From an uncultured Bacteroidales bacterium (GTDB lineage Bacteria; Bacteroidota; Bacteroidia; Bacteroidales; UBA932), in assembly GCA_944326335.1 (NCBI GenBank), contig CALVDM010000001.1, positions 62,001-126,000 of the forward strand: a stretch of DNA of 64,000 bases. The letters run 5' to 3'. This document shows, piece by piece, positions 1 to 9,265 of this stretch; positions within the stretch are counted from its first letter, which is position 1, and the number at the start of each line of letters is the position of its first letter. The notes beneath the pieces were generated by a model. That model saw nothing but the letters and a program-made list of their open reading frames with translations. It searched no databases and had not been told where the DNA came from. A program made the translations under genes and the position numbers.

Positions 1-853
1 ACCTCGTGGTCTCGCCCGGGTAGCCCATTATCATGGTATAGTCCCCTTCCCGGATTCCCTTGAGGGAAATTTTCAGATGTTTTTCAGGCCTGTACGGCAC
101 ATTGTCTTCGGAATACTGGGCCGGGTTGTTGTCCTTGTCGGCGTAGACACGGAATATAGAGAAGTCTCCCGTGTGCCTCGGCCACATCCAATTGTCCGTA
201 TCCGCCCCGAACTTGCCTATCGACGAAGGCGGTGCCCCGACGAAGCGGATGTCCTTGAACACTTTGTAGACAGTCAGGTAGTAGACGTTATGGTCGTAGA
301 AAGGTATGATGTAGGCTTCGCAGAAAGGGTTCTTCTCCTCGGCTTCGCCTATGAGCTTGTCGTAGAAGTTCCTGTTGATGTATTTTGTTGTCAGGGACTC
401 CTTGTCCGTGCTGTCCCTGTACATCTTCTCCGCTTTCCTGGCCACGGCGTTGTATTCGTCCGTCACATCCTGCATGTATTCCAGGAAAGTGACTTCGAGC
501 CCTTCCACAGGGAGTTCCTCTCCACGGTTCATGGCCCAGTAGCCGTCCGTGAGATAGTCGTGCTCCACGGAACTAAGCTTCTGAATGCTTGCGTATCCGC
601 AGTGGTGATTCGTCAGCAGAAGTCCTTCATCCGACACGATTTCACCGGTGCACCCTCCGCCGAACTGCACTATGGCATCTTTGAGGGATGAATGGTTTAT
701 GCTGTAAATCTGGTCGGCGGAAAGCCTGCATCCCATCTCCTGCATTGTTCCGATGTTCATCTTCTCGAGCAGCGGCAGCATCCACATCCCTTCGTCTGCC
801 TTTGCCGGCATGAATGCAAGAGCCAGCACTGCGATTGTCAAGAATTTTTTCAT
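1..853 (-). CDS. S46 family dipeptidyl-peptidase (DPP7/DPP11-like), 3' part beyond window
   Basis: This is the N-terminal 284 residues of a secreted S46 serine peptidase; the gene runs off the left edge. A signal peptide (MKKFLTIAVLALAFMPAKA) is followed by the family hallmark TNHHCGY, which carries the catalytic histidine, and further on by the near-invariant block GKFGADTDNWMWPRHTGDF that holds the catalytic aspartate region. The serine lies outside the window. S46 enzymes remove dipeptides from the N-terminus of oligopeptides in the periplasm and serve peptide uptake in Bacteroidota. I chose the ATG at 853 because it directly starts the signal peptide; an in-frame ATG two codons upstream (859) is possible. 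Specificity (DPP7 or DPP11 type) cannot be told without the C-terminal part. It is downstream of rnhB by about 30 bp on the same strand. Confidence 0.93.
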   Translation of the reverse strand, partial: MKKFLTIAVLALAFMPAKADEGMWMLPLLEKMNIGTMQEMGCRLSADQIYSINHSSLKDAIVQFGGGCTGEIVSDEGLLLTNHHCGYASIQKLSSVEHDYLTDGYWAMNRGEELPVEGLEVTFLEYMQDVTDEYNAVARKAEKMYRDSTDKESLTTKYINRNFYDKLIGEAEEKNPFCEAYIIPFYDHNVYYLTVYKVFKDIRFVGAPPSSIGKFGADTDNWMWPRHTGDFSIFRVYADKDNNPAQYSEDNVPYRPEKHLKISLKGIREGDYTMIMGYPGETTR

Positions 854-883
854 TCGCATATCTTTTTATTGTTTTCTTTCCGT

Positions 884-1543
884 TCACTCCCACAGTACGG
901 GTTCGAGCCCCTTCGGTCTGAAACTCCTCCTGTGATACGGGGTGAGCCCGTATTTCCTTATGGCTTCGATGTGCCCTTTTGTCGGATATCCCATGTTCCT
1001 GTCCCATCCGTATTCCGGATATTCCAGAGCAAGCCTTCTCATGCATTCGTCCCTTGCGGTCTTGGCAAGGACCGACGCGGCCGCTATGGAGGCGAATCTG
1101 GCGTCCCCCTTCACGATGCAGCTGTACGGGATGCTGTCAAATGCCGCGGCCTTTTCCACGGACTGCCCTGAAATCGAAGCGATGAATGAGAATGACCTGA
1201 ATCTGTTGCCATCTATGAGCAGATATTCCGGTTTTACGGCGAGGGCCATGACGGCTTTCTGCATACCGGCGATGGATGCGTTCAGGATATTGATGGCATC
1301 TATTTCTTCCGGGCCGACAGATTGCACCGAATATGCCACAGCCTCGCGCTCGATTATGGGGCGGAGCCTGTCCCTGTCCTTTTCGGACATCTGTTTCGAA
1401 TCGTTGAGCAGAGGGTGCCTGAACCCGTCGGGAAGTATGACTGCCGCAGCGAAGACCGGACCCGCAAGAGGTCCTCTCCCCGCTTCGTCACAACCTGCCT
1501 CCAGCAGGTCTCCGTTCAGGTGCGTGAGCAATTCCGATGTCAT
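884..1543 (-). CDS. rnhB: Ribonuclease HII
   Basis: RNase HII cleaves the RNA strand of RNA-DNA hybrids and opens the DNA 5' of single embedded ribonucleotides, in the cytoplasm. The 219-residue length is normal for the family. The N-terminal motif [20 protein letters not shown] holds the first Asp-Glu metal ligands; LLIDGN and the later [12 protein letters not shown] supply the other acidic residues. The C-terminal part [20 protein letters not shown] is typical of the family. It follows the XRE regulator gene by 26 bp on the same strand and may be cotranscribed with it. Confidence 0.96.
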   Translation of the reverse strand: MTSELLTHLNGDLLEAGCDEAGRGPLAGPVFAAAVILPDGFRHPLLNDSKQMSEKDRDRLRPIIEREAVAYSVQSVGPEEIDAINILNASIAGMQKAVMALAVKPEYLLIDGNRFRSFSFIASISGQSVEKAAAFDSIPYSCIVKGDARFASIAAASVLAKTARDECMRRLALEYPEYGWDRNMGYPTKGHIEAIRKYGLTPYHRRSFRPKGLEPVLWE

Positions 1544-1569
1544 CAGTCATCTCTTTGTCCGTGGCAAAG

Positions 1570-2013
1570 TTACTGCTTTTCGGTCTTGGAATCAAGCCTT
1601 TTGAGCATCATGATGATTTCGTCTTTGGTGCGGATGAGCTCTTCCTGTGTCTCAAGATGTCTGCGAAGGTCGGCGTTCTCGTTGCGCAGACGGCTTATCT
1701 CTCCGGACAGTTTTTCTTCTTCCTCTGCATGGCGGCGTTCAAGCACTGCGAGCATATCCCTGTCCGGTTTCCCCGCTCCGGTTCCGGTAGCATCCTCCCT
1801 GTCAGGCATGTAGCCGAGGACGAGTTCTTCAGAGCAGATGTCGAGTATGTCGGCGATTTTGGTGATGCTGTCGCTTATGAGCCTGGTTTCTCCGTTTTCG
1901 ATGTTCCGGTATGCTGTCCGGGAAATGCCGAGCTTGTCAGCCATTTCCGACTGGGTCAGCTGGTGCGTCTTGCGGAATTTCTTTATGTTTGCCTTAACGG
2001 AGTTGTTGTCCAT
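1570..2013 (-). CDS. XRE-family transcriptional regulator with C-terminal coiled coil
   Basis: The first about 65 residues are a helix-turn-helix of the Cro/C1 (XRE) type: KFRKTHQLTQSEMADKLGIS RTAYRNIENGET is a clear scan of the DNA-binding helices. A linker rich in Gly and acidic residues leads to a coiled coil (about residues 88-140, heptads with Leu, Glu, Arg), which probably drives dimerisation or partner binding. This layout (XRE plus coiled coil, about 147 aa) is common in Bacteroidales, but the target genes are not known. It is not next to a toxin gene. It lies upstream of rnhB on the same strand. Confidence 0.85.
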   Translation of the reverse strand: MDNNSVKANIKKFRKTHQLTQSEMADKLGISRTAYRNIENGETRLISDSITKIADILDICSEELVLGYMPDREDATGTGAGKPDRDMLAVLERRHAEEEEKLSGEISRLRNENADLRRHLETQEELIRTKDEIIMMLKRLDSKTEKQ

Positions 2014-2036
2014 ACCAAACCATGAATCTGCTCAAA

Positions 2037-2044
2037 CAAAAATA
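2037..2044 (-). promoter_or_regulatory. Putative -7 element (TATTTTTG) upstream of the XRE gene
   Basis: On the minus strand TATTTTTG fits the Bacteroidota -7 consensus TAnnTTTG exactly and stands 23 bp before the XRE start codon. A convincing TTTG -33 box at the usual spacing is not seen, so this call is tentative. Confidence 0.35.
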
Positions 2045-2232
2045 TATCAATTCAGGTTCGTAATGAGTCAAGAAAATATTGCCAAAGACAACAGTTGATT
2101 GTCAAAAAAGGAAAAAAGATAAAGAAAAAGAAAAATCAGACTTTCCCCAGCCGCTCCGGCTTGTTTTTGTCTATTGAAAATTCCAGCTTTGTATCGGCGG
2201 AAGTTTCTCCGCCGGGATTTAGAACCGACATT

Positions 2233-2445
2233 ATGGAAAAGTCAAGCGAGATGTTCGAGCGTTTCGGCAGACTGCTCGAGGAAGATAAGGTCTATCTCGA
2301 CCTTTCATGCACGTTCGAGGATATATGCGGCATCCTCGGAGCGGACAGTGCGTCGTTCGGCCGCTATGTCATGGAGCAGGTGGGCATGACAGGCGACGAG
2401 GTCCTTGAGGTCTACCGGTCCGGGGGCCGCGGGGGACGGAAGTAA
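2233..2445 (+). CDS. Small HTH-like protein (70 aa)
   Basis: The reading frame is open from about 2095, but the upstream part is Lys-rich and low in complexity, so I place the start at the ATG at 2233. The 70-residue product reads MEKSSEMFERFGRLLEEDKV onward. Its middle, YLDLSCTFEDICGILGADSASF followed by GRYVMEQVGMTGDEVL, looks like the first half of an AraC-type HTH domain: a 'grow/listed residues' helix, a turn and a recognition-like helix. There is no second HTH and no sensor domain. Function unknown; it could be a stand-alone mini-HTH or a relic of an AraC regulator. It lies about 130 bp before the EF-G paralogue on the same strand. Confidence 0.6.
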   Translation: MEKSSEMFERFGRLLEEDKVYLDLSCTFEDICGILGADSASFGRYVMEQVGMTGDEVLEVYRSGGRGGRK

Positions 2446-2460
2446 AAACCGTCCTGCTCT

Positions 2461-2492
2461 ATTGTTTTTGCCGTATGATTTTATTAGATTTG
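2461..2492 (+). promoter_or_regulatory. Promoter of the EF-G2 gene (ATTG-N20-TAGATTTG)
   Basis: TAGATTTG (2485-2492) is an exact TAnnTTTG -7 box, with ATTG (2461-2464) 20 bp upstream as a -33 box with one mismatch to TTTG. Transcription would start near 2500, leaving a leader of about 75 nt before the ATG at 2574. Confidence 0.55.
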
Positions 2493-2573
2493 CAAGGATA
2501 GCTGCATTTCGGAAAACCTCCCGGCGAGGTCAGGCAAAGGCAGAAGTTACACAAAAATTAATGACACATAACA

Positions 2574-4727
2574 ATGAAATTTTATTCGACTCAAGACATC
2601 CGCAATGTGGTACTGATCGGCAGCACAAGGTCAGGCAAGACCACATTATCTGAAGCCATGCTTTATGAAGGAAAGGTCATAGACAGACGGGGCTCTGTGG
2701 AAGCGAAGAACACTGTTTCCGACAATTCGGAAATCGAGCAGACCAGCCAGAGGTCCGTATATGCCACACCTCTTTTTGCGGAGTTCATGGATACGAAGTT
2801 CAATATCATAGATGCTCCCGGTGCCGATGATTTCGTGGGCGGGGCAGTGTCTGCGTTCAAGGTGTGCGAGACGGCCATCCTCGTGATAAACGCGCAGCAG
2901 GGAGTCGAGGTCGGCACGGAGATTTTCGCCAGGTATGCGGAGAATTACGGCATCCCTATGATTGTGGCGGTGAACCAGCTCGACGGGGACAAGGCTTCGT
3001 GGGAGAACACTCTCGACACGATGAAGGAGGCATTCGGCAAGAAGCCGGTGCTCATCCAGTTCCCTGTGAACCCCGGTCCTTCCTTCTACGGGTTCATAGA
3101 TGTCCTGAAGATGAAATATTACCATTTCACCGATGAAAACGGTACCCGCGAGGACCTCGAGATTCCGGAGCAGTACAAGGCGGAAGCCGAAGAGCTCAGG
3201 GCAGCCCTGATAGAAAGGGCCGCCGAGTATGACGATACGCTCATGGAGAAATTCTTCGAGACCGGTGCCCTGACTGAAGACGAAATCAGGAAGGGGATAG
3301 GAATAGGGTGCAAGGCCGGTAATGTGCTGCCGGTGTTCTGTCTTTCCGCAAAGAGGGATATCGGAGTGAAGCGTATCATGGAGTTCACGATAAAGGTGGC
3401 CTCTTCCCCGGCCGAAAGGAAAGCCATGACAAAGGGCGGCGTTGAGATGGAATGCAAGCAGGATGCTCCTACAGCCCTGTTCATATATAAGACTGCAATC
3501 GAGCCTCATCTCGGTGAGGTGGCATATTTCAAGGTGATGTCCGGAGAGCTGACAGAAGGACAGGACCTCGAGAATCCGGAGACAGGGGACAAGGAAAGGA
3601 TAACAGCCATCTATGCGGTGGCCGGAAAGAAAAAGGAGAAGGTCACCGACCTGTTTGCCGGGGACATCGGGTGTACGGTCAAGCTGAGGGCCGCGAAGAC
3701 GAATGTGACCCTTTCCCAGCCGGGTACGGACATCGCGTTCGAGCATATAAACTTCCCGCCTTCGAAGTTCCGTACTGCGGTGAAGGCGAAGGAGCAGAAG
3801 GATGAGGAGAAGATGAGCGAGGCTCTCGGGAAAATTTCGGCGGAAGACCCTACGATTGTGGTCGAATACTCCAAGGAGCTGAAGCAGACCATCCTGAAGG
3901 GGCAGGGAGAGCAGCATATCAATGTCGTGAAGTGGAGGCTGCAGAACGAGAACAAAATCGAGATAGAGTTCTTCGCTCCGAAAATCTCCTACCGGGAGAC
4001 CATCACCAAGGTCGCTGCGGCAAATTACAGGCACAAGAAGCAGTCGGGCGGTGCCGGCCAGTTCGGAGAGGTGCATCTCCTCGTGTGCCCATACGTGGAA
4101 GGTGTGGAAGGCACGAACAAGTTCAAGGTGGACGGGAAGGACCTGGTCCTCAACATAAAGGGCAAGGAATCATTCGACCTCGACTGGGGCGGCAAGCTCG
4201 AGTTCTACAACTGCATAGTAGGCGGTGCGATAGACGCGCGGTTCATGCCGGCCATTCTCAAGGGTATCATGGACAAGATGAACGAGGGGCCTCTCACCGG
4301 GTCGCTTGCACGCGACATACGCGTCTATGTGTATGACGGAAAGATGCATCCGGTAGATTCCAACGAGATTTCCTTCGTCCTTGCGGCAAGGAACGCATTC
4401 AAGGAAGCGTTCAGGAATGCAGGCCCTAAAATCATGGAGCCGATATACAATGTGGAGGTCATGACTCCGAGCGCATACATGGGCGCCTGCATGTCTGACC
4501 TGCAGAACCGCAGGGCCATCATAGAAGGGATGGGCAACGACAGGGGCTTCGACACTATCAAGGCCCGTGTCCCGCTTGCCGAGCTCTACAAGTATTCGAC
4601 AACCTTGAGTTCCCTGACATCCGGAAGCGCGACATTCACCATGGAATTTGCGGACTACCAGCCTGTGCCGGGCGATGTCCAGGAGAAACTTCTCAAGGCT
4701 TACATGGAGCAGGAGAAGGACGAATAG
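2574..4727 (+). CDS. fusA2: Elongation factor G paralogue EF-G2 lacking GTPase catalytic residues
   Basis: The 717-residue protein has the full EF-G architecture: G domain, beta-barrel domain II, domain III, domain IV (starting near QSGGAGQFGEVHLL) and domain V. The G domain, however, departs from canonical EF-G. The P-loop reads GSTRSGKTT (16-24; K22 and T23 kept), switch I lacks the usual RGITI motif (here QTSQRSVYATP), G3 reads DAPGADDF (80-87) where canonical EF-G has DTPGHVDF, so the catalytic histidine is Ala84, and G4 is NQLD (134-137) instead of NKMD. This matches the EF-G2 described in Bacteroides thetaiotaomicron, which supports translation without GTP hydrolysis and is needed under carbon limitation and for gut colonisation. 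I infer the same role here. The housekeeping fusA must lie elsewhere. Confidence 0.93.
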   Translation: MKFYSTQDIRNVVLIGSTRSGKTTLSEAMLYEGKVIDRRGSVEAKNTVSDNSEIEQTSQRSVYATPLFAEFMDTKFNIIDAPGADDFVGGAVSAFKVCETAILVINAQQGVEVGTEIFARYAENYGIPMIVAVNQLDGDKASWENTLDTMKEAFGKKPVLIQFPVNPGPSFYGFIDVLKMKYYHFTDENGTREDLEIPEQYKAEAEELRAALIERAAEYDDTLMEKFFETGALTEDEIRKGIGIGCKAGNVLPVFCLSAKRDIGVKRIMEFTIKVASSPAERKAMTKGGVEMECKQDAPTALFIYKTAIEPHLGEVAYFKVMSGELTEGQDLENPETGDKERITAIYAVAGKKKEKVTDLFAGDIGCTVKLRAAKTNVTLSQPGTDIAFEHINFPPSKFRTAVKAKEQKDEEKMSEALGKISAEDPTIVVEYSKELKQTILKGQGEQHINVVKWRLQNENKIEIEFFAPKISYRETITKVAAANYRHKKQSGGAGQFGEVHLLVCPYVEGVEGTNKFKVDGKDLVLNIKGKESFDLDWGGKLEFYNCIVGGAIDARFMPAILKGIMDKMNEGPLTGSLARDIRVYVYDGKMHPVDSNEISFVLAARNAFKEAFRNAGPKIMEPIYNVEVMTPSAYMGACMSDLQNRRAIIEGMGNDRGFDTIKARVPLAELYKYSTTLSSLTSGSATFTMEFADYQPVPGDVQEKLLKAYMEQEKDE

Positions 4728-4739
4728 CAGAAGAGACAG

Positions 4740-4773
4740 GTCATCTCCGGATTTGTCCGTTTCCGGAGATGAC
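4740..4773. terminator. Bidirectional hairpin between EF-G2 and proA, inside the proA 3' end
   Basis: GTCATCTCCGG (4740-4750) and CCGGAGATGAC (4763-4773) form a perfect 11-bp stem with a 12-nt loop. The stop codon and last ten codons of proA are the hairpin itself. It lies 13 bp after the EF-G2 stop, so it can end transcription from both sides. There is no strong U-run on either side, so efficiency is uncertain. Confidence 0.7.
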
Positions 4774-6012
4774 GTATTTGTACGTATTAAGCTCCGGCAA
4801 TGCCATAGGGCCTCTTGCATGGAGCTTTTGTGTGCTTATACCTATCTCGGCCCCGAATCCGAACTGCGCCCCGTCGGTGAATGCTGTCGAGACATTGGCA
4901 TAGACGCAGGCGGCATCCACCTTCTTCAGGAATCTGTCCGTGGTGTCCGGATTTTCAGAGATTATGGCTTCGCTGTGCCGGGAGGAGTATTTCGCGATAT
5001 GTCCGAGGGCTTCCTCAAGGCTGTCCACAGTCTTGACGGCCATCCGGTATGAAAGGAATTCGGTCCCGAAACTGTCTCCGTCAGCATGCTTCAGCAGGCC
5101 GGAAGGGTAGTATCCGTCCAGAGCCGCGTATGCAGGTTCGTCGGCATATATGACGACATCATGCTCTTTCACACCACTGCACAGCCCGGGAAGGTCGAAA
5201 AGCCTGTCCTTGTGTATTATGAGGCAGTCCAGGGCGTTGCACACACTCACTCTTCTGGTCTTTGCGTTGGTGATTATTGCCGCGCCTTTCCCGATGTCTC
5301 CGTCCTTGTCGAAGTACGTGTGGCAAATGCCGGCCCCGGTCTCTATGACAGGGACTTTGGCGTTCTCCCTCACGAAGTCTATCAGCCTGCGGCTTCCCCT
5401 CGGTATCACGAGGTCCACGTCCCCTACGGCTTCCAGCAGGGCGGCGGCGGACTCGTGTCCGGCAGGCATCAGTGTGACGACGTTTTCATCGAAACCGCAC
5501 GATGACAGGGTGGAACGGATGAGAGACACTATGGCCCTGTTTGAGGAATCTGCGTCGCTTCCCCCTTTCAGTATGCAGACATTTCCGGATTTTACGCACA
5601 GCGAGAACACGTCGAATCCTACGTTCGGCCTGGATTCATATATTATCCCTATCACCCCGAACGGGACGCTGATTTTCCTTATTTCCATGCCGTTCGGCCT
5701 CACGTGGCTTTCAATGACCCTTCCTGCAGGAGACCGGAGCCCGGCCACATTCCTCATGTCCGATGCTATGGCGGCAAGCCTGGACTTGTCCAGCCTGAGC
5801 CTGTCATACATGGGATTGTCCGGAGACATCCTCCCGAGGTCCGCCCTGTTTGCATCGAGCAGGTCTTCCGAGCCGGATTCAATCCTGTCTGCAAGCTCCA
5901 TGAGCATCGAACTTATCCTGCTGTCGTCCATGTCAGCCAGTGCCGAGGCAGCAGCCCGTGCGGCTCTGAACAATTTTCCGTAGTCTGTCTCTGTTGCCAT
6001 TCCGTCTTTCAT
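4741..6012 (-). CDS. proA: Glutamate-5-semialdehyde dehydrogenase (gamma-glutamyl phosphate reductase)
   Basis: ProA reduces gamma-glutamyl phosphate with NADPH to glutamate-5-semialdehyde, step two of proline synthesis. The 423-residue length is right. The active-site region [17 protein letters not shown] contains the nucleophilic cysteine, and [20 protein letters not shown] near the C-terminus is a family signature. The start at 6012 gives an ATGA overlap with the proB stop, which points to translational coupling; a second ATG four codons in is an alternative. It is the last gene of the thrA-proA operon, and its final codons form the terminator hairpin. Confidence 0.97.
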   Translation of the reverse strand: MKDGMATETDYGKLFRAARAAASALADMDDSRISSMLMELADRIESGSEDLLDANRADLGRMSPDNPMYDRLRLDKSRLAAIASDMRNVAGLRSPAGRVIESHVRPNGMEIRKISVPFGVIGIIYESRPNVGFDVFSLCVKSGNVCILKGGSDADSSNRAIVSLIRSTLSSCGFDENVVTLMPAGHESAAALLEAVGDVDLVIPRGSRRLIDFVRENAKVPVIETGAGICHTYFDKDGDIGKGAAIITNAKTRRVSVCNALDCLIIHKDRLFDLPGLCSGVKEHDVVIYADEPAYAALDGYYPSGLLKHADGDSFGTEFLSYRMAVKTVDSLEEALGHIAKYSSRHSEAIISENPDTTDRFLKKVDAACVYANVSTAFTDGAQFGFGAEIGISTQKLHARGPMALPELNTYKYVISGNGQIRR

Positions 6013-7100
6013 TCAAATGTGTCAATATAGAGGTAGTCGTAGTGTATGAGGGGCCTGTTCCCCTTCTGTCCGATGGATTCTGTCGCCTTGGCACTTCCGG
6101 CAGATACTTTGCCGACTCCGACAGGCTGCCCGTCCGGGGCTATTATCCTGACAATGTCTCCTTTTTCGAACTCCCCTTCAACGGCTGTGACGCCAATCGG
6201 GAGCAGGCTCGAAGCCTTTTCGCCGGTAAGGGCGTCCAATGCCCCCTTGTTTATGTGTATCTTACCCTTGGCGAAACCGTCGGAATGCGCAATCCACTTC
6301 TTTATATGTGAAATCGGCTTTTCCGATGGCTGGAATACCGTGCAGGCCAGATTCTTTTTCCCGAGGACAATGTCCTTGATGACCCCGTCTCTCTTTCCGT
6401 TGGCAATCACCACCATTATCCCCTCGTCCGCCACCTTTGCGGCTATCCTGTATTTTGTCAGCATACCTCCTCTGCCGAAGGATGACTTGCCTGAAGTTAT
6501 GAACCTGGAGATGTCGTCGCCATGGCGGACGAGCCTTATCACTTCAGTTCCCGGAGCCTCCGGATTGCCGTTGTATATGCCGTCTATGTTGCTCAATATT
6601 ATCAGGCACTCAGCGTTCATCATGGATGCCACCATGCCGGAGAGCTCGTCGTTGTCCGTGAACATGAGCTCCGTGACGGAGATTGTGTCATTCTCGTTCA
6701 CTATCGGTATCACACCGTTCTCCAGCATCACTGTCATGCAGTTCATCTGGTTCAGATAGTGGTCTCTTGTGGAAAGGCTTTCCTTTGTGGTGAGCACCTG
6801 TCCGCAGACGATTCCATGACCGGAGAAAAGCTCGTAGTACCGGTTTATGAGCCTCGCCTGTCCGACAGACGAGAAAAGCTGCCTTGCAGACACCGAGTCC
6901 AGCCTGCGCGTCCCTTCCACGACGCCTCTCCCGGAGGCTACAGCTCCGGAAGAGACAAGGATAATCTCTGTCCCGGCTTTCTTCAGGCAGGCTATCTGGT
7001 CTGCAATCCTTTTCATTGCAGAGGTGTCCAATGCCCCGTCACCGTCAGTCAGGACATTGCTGCCTACCTTTATCACCACTCTCCTGAATCCCTGTCTCAT
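6009..7100 (-). CDS. proB: Glutamate 5-kinase
   Basis: ProB phosphorylates glutamate at the gamma carboxylate, the committed step of proline synthesis. The 363 residues comprise an amino-acid-kinase domain ([17 protein letters not shown] at the N-terminus, [43 protein letters not shown]) and a C-terminal PUA domain from about residue 275 ([14 protein letters not shown]...). The PUA domain is found in many bacterial enzymes of this family. Proline feedback control is usual for the family but cannot be read here. The gene starts 1 bp after the proC stop and overlaps proA by 4 bp. Confidence 0.97.
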   Translation of the reverse strand: MRQGFRRVVIKVGSNVLTDGDGALDTSAMKRIADQIACLKKAGTEIILVSSGAVASGRGVVEGTRRLDSVSARQLFSSVGQARLINRYYELFSGHGIVCGQVLTTKESLSTRDHYLNQMNCMTVMLENGVIPIVNENDTISVTELMFTDNDELSGMVASMMNAECLIILSNIDGIYNGNPEAPGTEVIRLVRHGDDISRFITSGKSSFGRGGMLTKYRIAAKVADEGIMVVIANGKRDGVIKDIVLGKKNLACTVFQPSEKPISHIKKWIAHSDGFAKGKIHINKGALDALTGEKASSLLPIGVTAVEGEFEKGDIVRIIAPDGQPVGVGKVSAGSAKATESIGQKGNRPLIHYDYLYIDTFE

Positions 7101-7101
7101 G

Positions 7102-7902
7102 TCACATACTGCTTTCGAGTCCTGAGAGGACCGCGTCTGAAAATCCTTTTTCCTCCATGGCGGCGAGTCCCCGGAATGTGTACCCTCCCGGTGTGGTGAC
7201 CTTGTCTATCTCCTGCTGCGGCAGCGTGCCGTAGGTCTCGAGCAGGGCTATTGCCCCTTTCATCGTGCTCATGACTATGTCTCTCGCCTCCTTCTCGGTG
7301 AAGCCGAGCCTTGTCCCTCCTTTCATCGAGGCATCCAGATACTTCAGGGCATAGGCTATCCCACACGATGCCAGCGACGTGCCTGCAGCCATCATGCTTT
7401 CCTGGACTTCCACGACGGTCCCCATGCATCTGAACAGCTTCACCACATTCTCCAGCACCGGTCCGGGTGTCCTGCAGGAAGCTATGAATGTCGTGCTTTT
7501 CTTCAGTGATATGGCAGTGTTCGGGATTATCCTCAGAAGTGCAGGAGCACAGCATCCGTCCTTCCTGAACATTTCCGTGAGGTCTGAGAATCCCACGCCG
7601 GCCACAACGGATGCGATAGTGCATCCCGTGTAGTCGAGCACAGGTTTTATCTCCATGGCCACATTCTCCAGCTGCCATGGCTTCACTGCCATGACCACAA
7701 GGTCGGCTCCTGTCGCGGCCCAGGCATTGTCCGTGGATGTGACTATGTCAGGGACAGCGGCTTTCACCTTGTCGAGGCTTCCCTGTGAGAGTGCAGTCAC
7801 GCACAGGTTCCCCGGCCGGAAGTACGGGCTGCCGGCTATCCCGGCAGCTATCGCGCCGCCCATGTTCCCTGCTCCTATAATGCAGATTTTCTTGAAATCC
7901 AT
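7102..7902 (-). CDS. proC: Pyrroline-5-carboxylate reductase
   Basis: ProC reduces pyrroline-5-carboxylate to proline with NAD(P)H. The N-terminus KICIIGAGNMGGAIAAGIAG is the dinucleotide-binding Rossmann motif, and the C-terminal block DKVTTPGGYTFRGLAAMEEKG is the family signature for substrate binding. Length 266 aa is normal. The start codon overlaps the thrC stop by one base (TAATG), so it is probably translated by reinitiation. Here all three proline genes sit together behind the threonine genes. Confidence 0.97.
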   Translation of the reverse strand: MDFKKICIIGAGNMGGAIAAGIAGSPYFRPGNLCVTALSQGSLDKVKAAVPDIVTSTDNAWAATGADLVVMAVKPWQLENVAMEIKPVLDYTGCTIASVVAGVGFSDLTEMFRKDGCCAPALLRIIPNTAISLKKSTTFIASCRTPGPVLENVVKLFRCMGTVVEVQESMMAAGTSLASCGIAYALKYLDASMKGGTRLGFTEKEARDIVMSTMKGAIALLETYGTLPQQEIDKVTTPGGYTFRGLAAMEEKGFSDAVLSGLESSM

Positions 7903-9215
7903 TATTCGGTGCTCCTGTCTTTAAGGTATTGTCTGAAATCTTCGAACCTGTTTGATATGCGGATGGATTTCTTTTCCCTGGACATGAAATCCTTCAGTTT
8001 CTGCGGTACGGGGACAGGCTGCCCGAGGATGCTCTCGACAGTGTCCTTGAATTTTGCCGGATGTGCCGTCTCGAGGAATACCCCGGTTTCACCTTTCTCC
8101 AGATTGTCCGAAAGCCCCTGGAATCCGCAGGCTCCGTGAGGGTCGAGTATATAGCCGTATTTCCTGAAGACCTCGCCTATGGTTTTCCGTATCTCCCCGT
8201 CAGTGTAACTGCATCCGGAGATGTCTTTCCTTACGGCATCCACGGAGTGCCCGTACATTTCCATTATCCTTGCGAAGTTGCTCGGGTCCCCGACATCCAT
8301 GGCATTGGCTATTGTCTGTACAGACGGTCTCGGCTCGTATCTGCCGGTCTCGAGGTATTTCAGGAATATGTCGTTCCGGTTGTTTGCCGCAATGAACCGC
8401 CTGACGGGAAGCCCCATCCTCCATGCTACGAGCCCTGCCGTGATATTGCCGAAATTCCCGCTCGGGACACAGAACACCACGTCCTTCGCCTTCCCTTCGC
8501 GTTTCAGCTGTGCATAGGCATTGAAATAGTAGAAAGCCTGCGGAAGGAATCTTGCCACATTTATGGAATTGGCCGATGTGAGAGTGAGGATGGAATTGAG
8601 TTCTTCGTCCATGAATGCGGATTTGACGAGACGCTGGCAGTCGTCGAAATTGCCGGCCACTTCAAGTGCCGTTATATTCTGTCCGAGTGTGGTGAACTGC
8701 TTTTCCTGTATTTCGCTCACCTTCCCTTCCGGGTACAGGACAATCACGTCTATGCCTTTCACCCCGAGGAAACCGTTTGCCACTGCACTGCCCGTGTCTC
8801 CGGACGTGGCGACGATGACGGTCACTTTCCTGCCGGCATCCTCCTTCCCGATGAAGTATGAGAGCATACGGGCCATGAATCTGCCTCCGACATCCTTGAA
8901 TGCGAGTGTCGGTCCGTGGAAAAGCTCGAGGGAGAAGATGTCTCCGCAGACATTCACCACAGGAGTGTCGAAACACAGGGTGTCGCAGACTATCTTTCCG
9001 ATGGCATCTGCCGGGATGTCTTCTCCGAAGAAAGATGTTGCCACGGCGGCAGCGATTTCATGGAAATCCAGGTTTTCGATGTCGCGGAAGAATTTTTCCG
9101 GAAGCCTGTCTATCCTTTCAGGCATGTAGAGCCCCCTGTCCGGAGCAAGCCCTTTCTTCACGGCTTCTGCAAGGGTGGCCGGGGGAGCCTGATGGTTCGT
9201 GCTGTAATATTTCAT
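7902..9215 (-). CDS. thrC: Threonine synthase
   Basis: ThrC converts O-phosphohomoserine to threonine using pyridoxal phosphate. The 437-residue protein starts MKYYSTNHQAPPATLAEAVK and has the PLP-lysine region GPTLAFKDVGGRFMARML, the phosphate-binding ATSGDTGSAVANGFLG and the FCVPSGNFGNITAGL motif. It fits the fold-type II family that includes the E. coli enzyme. It is the third gene of the operon, about 50 bp after the homoserine kinase gene. Confidence 0.97.
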   Translation of the reverse strand: MKYYSTNHQAPPATLAEAVKKGLAPDRGLYMPERIDRLPEKFFRDIENLDFHEIAAAVATSFFGEDIPADAIGKIVCDTLCFDTPVVNVCGDIFSLELFHGPTLAFKDVGGRFMARMLSYFIGKEDAGRKVTVIVATSGDTGSAVANGFLGVKGIDVIVLYPEGKVSEIQEKQFTTLGQNITALEVAGNFDDCQRLVKSAFMDEELNSILTLTSANSINVARFLPQAFYYFNAYAQLKREGKAKDVVFCVPSGNFGNITAGLVAWRMGLPVRRFIAANNRNDIFLKYLETGRYEPRPSVQTIANAMDVGDPSNFARIMEMYGHSVDAVRKDISGCSYTDGEIRKTIGEVFRKYGYILDPHGACGFQGLSDNLEKGETGVFLETAHPAKFKDTVESILGQPVPVPQKLKDFMSREKKSIRISNRFEDFRQYLKDRSTE

Positions 9216-9265
9216 TGTAAGTCCGTTTATGTGTCATTATCCGTGAGCCGGCATCATGCCGGGAC

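Noticed and set aside
2646..4076. A 476-codon open frame on the minus strand inside the EF-G2 gene
   Set aside because: It is antisense to a well-supported gene; its translation has no domain and is rich in His, Leu and Arg, as expected from the reverse of this codon use.
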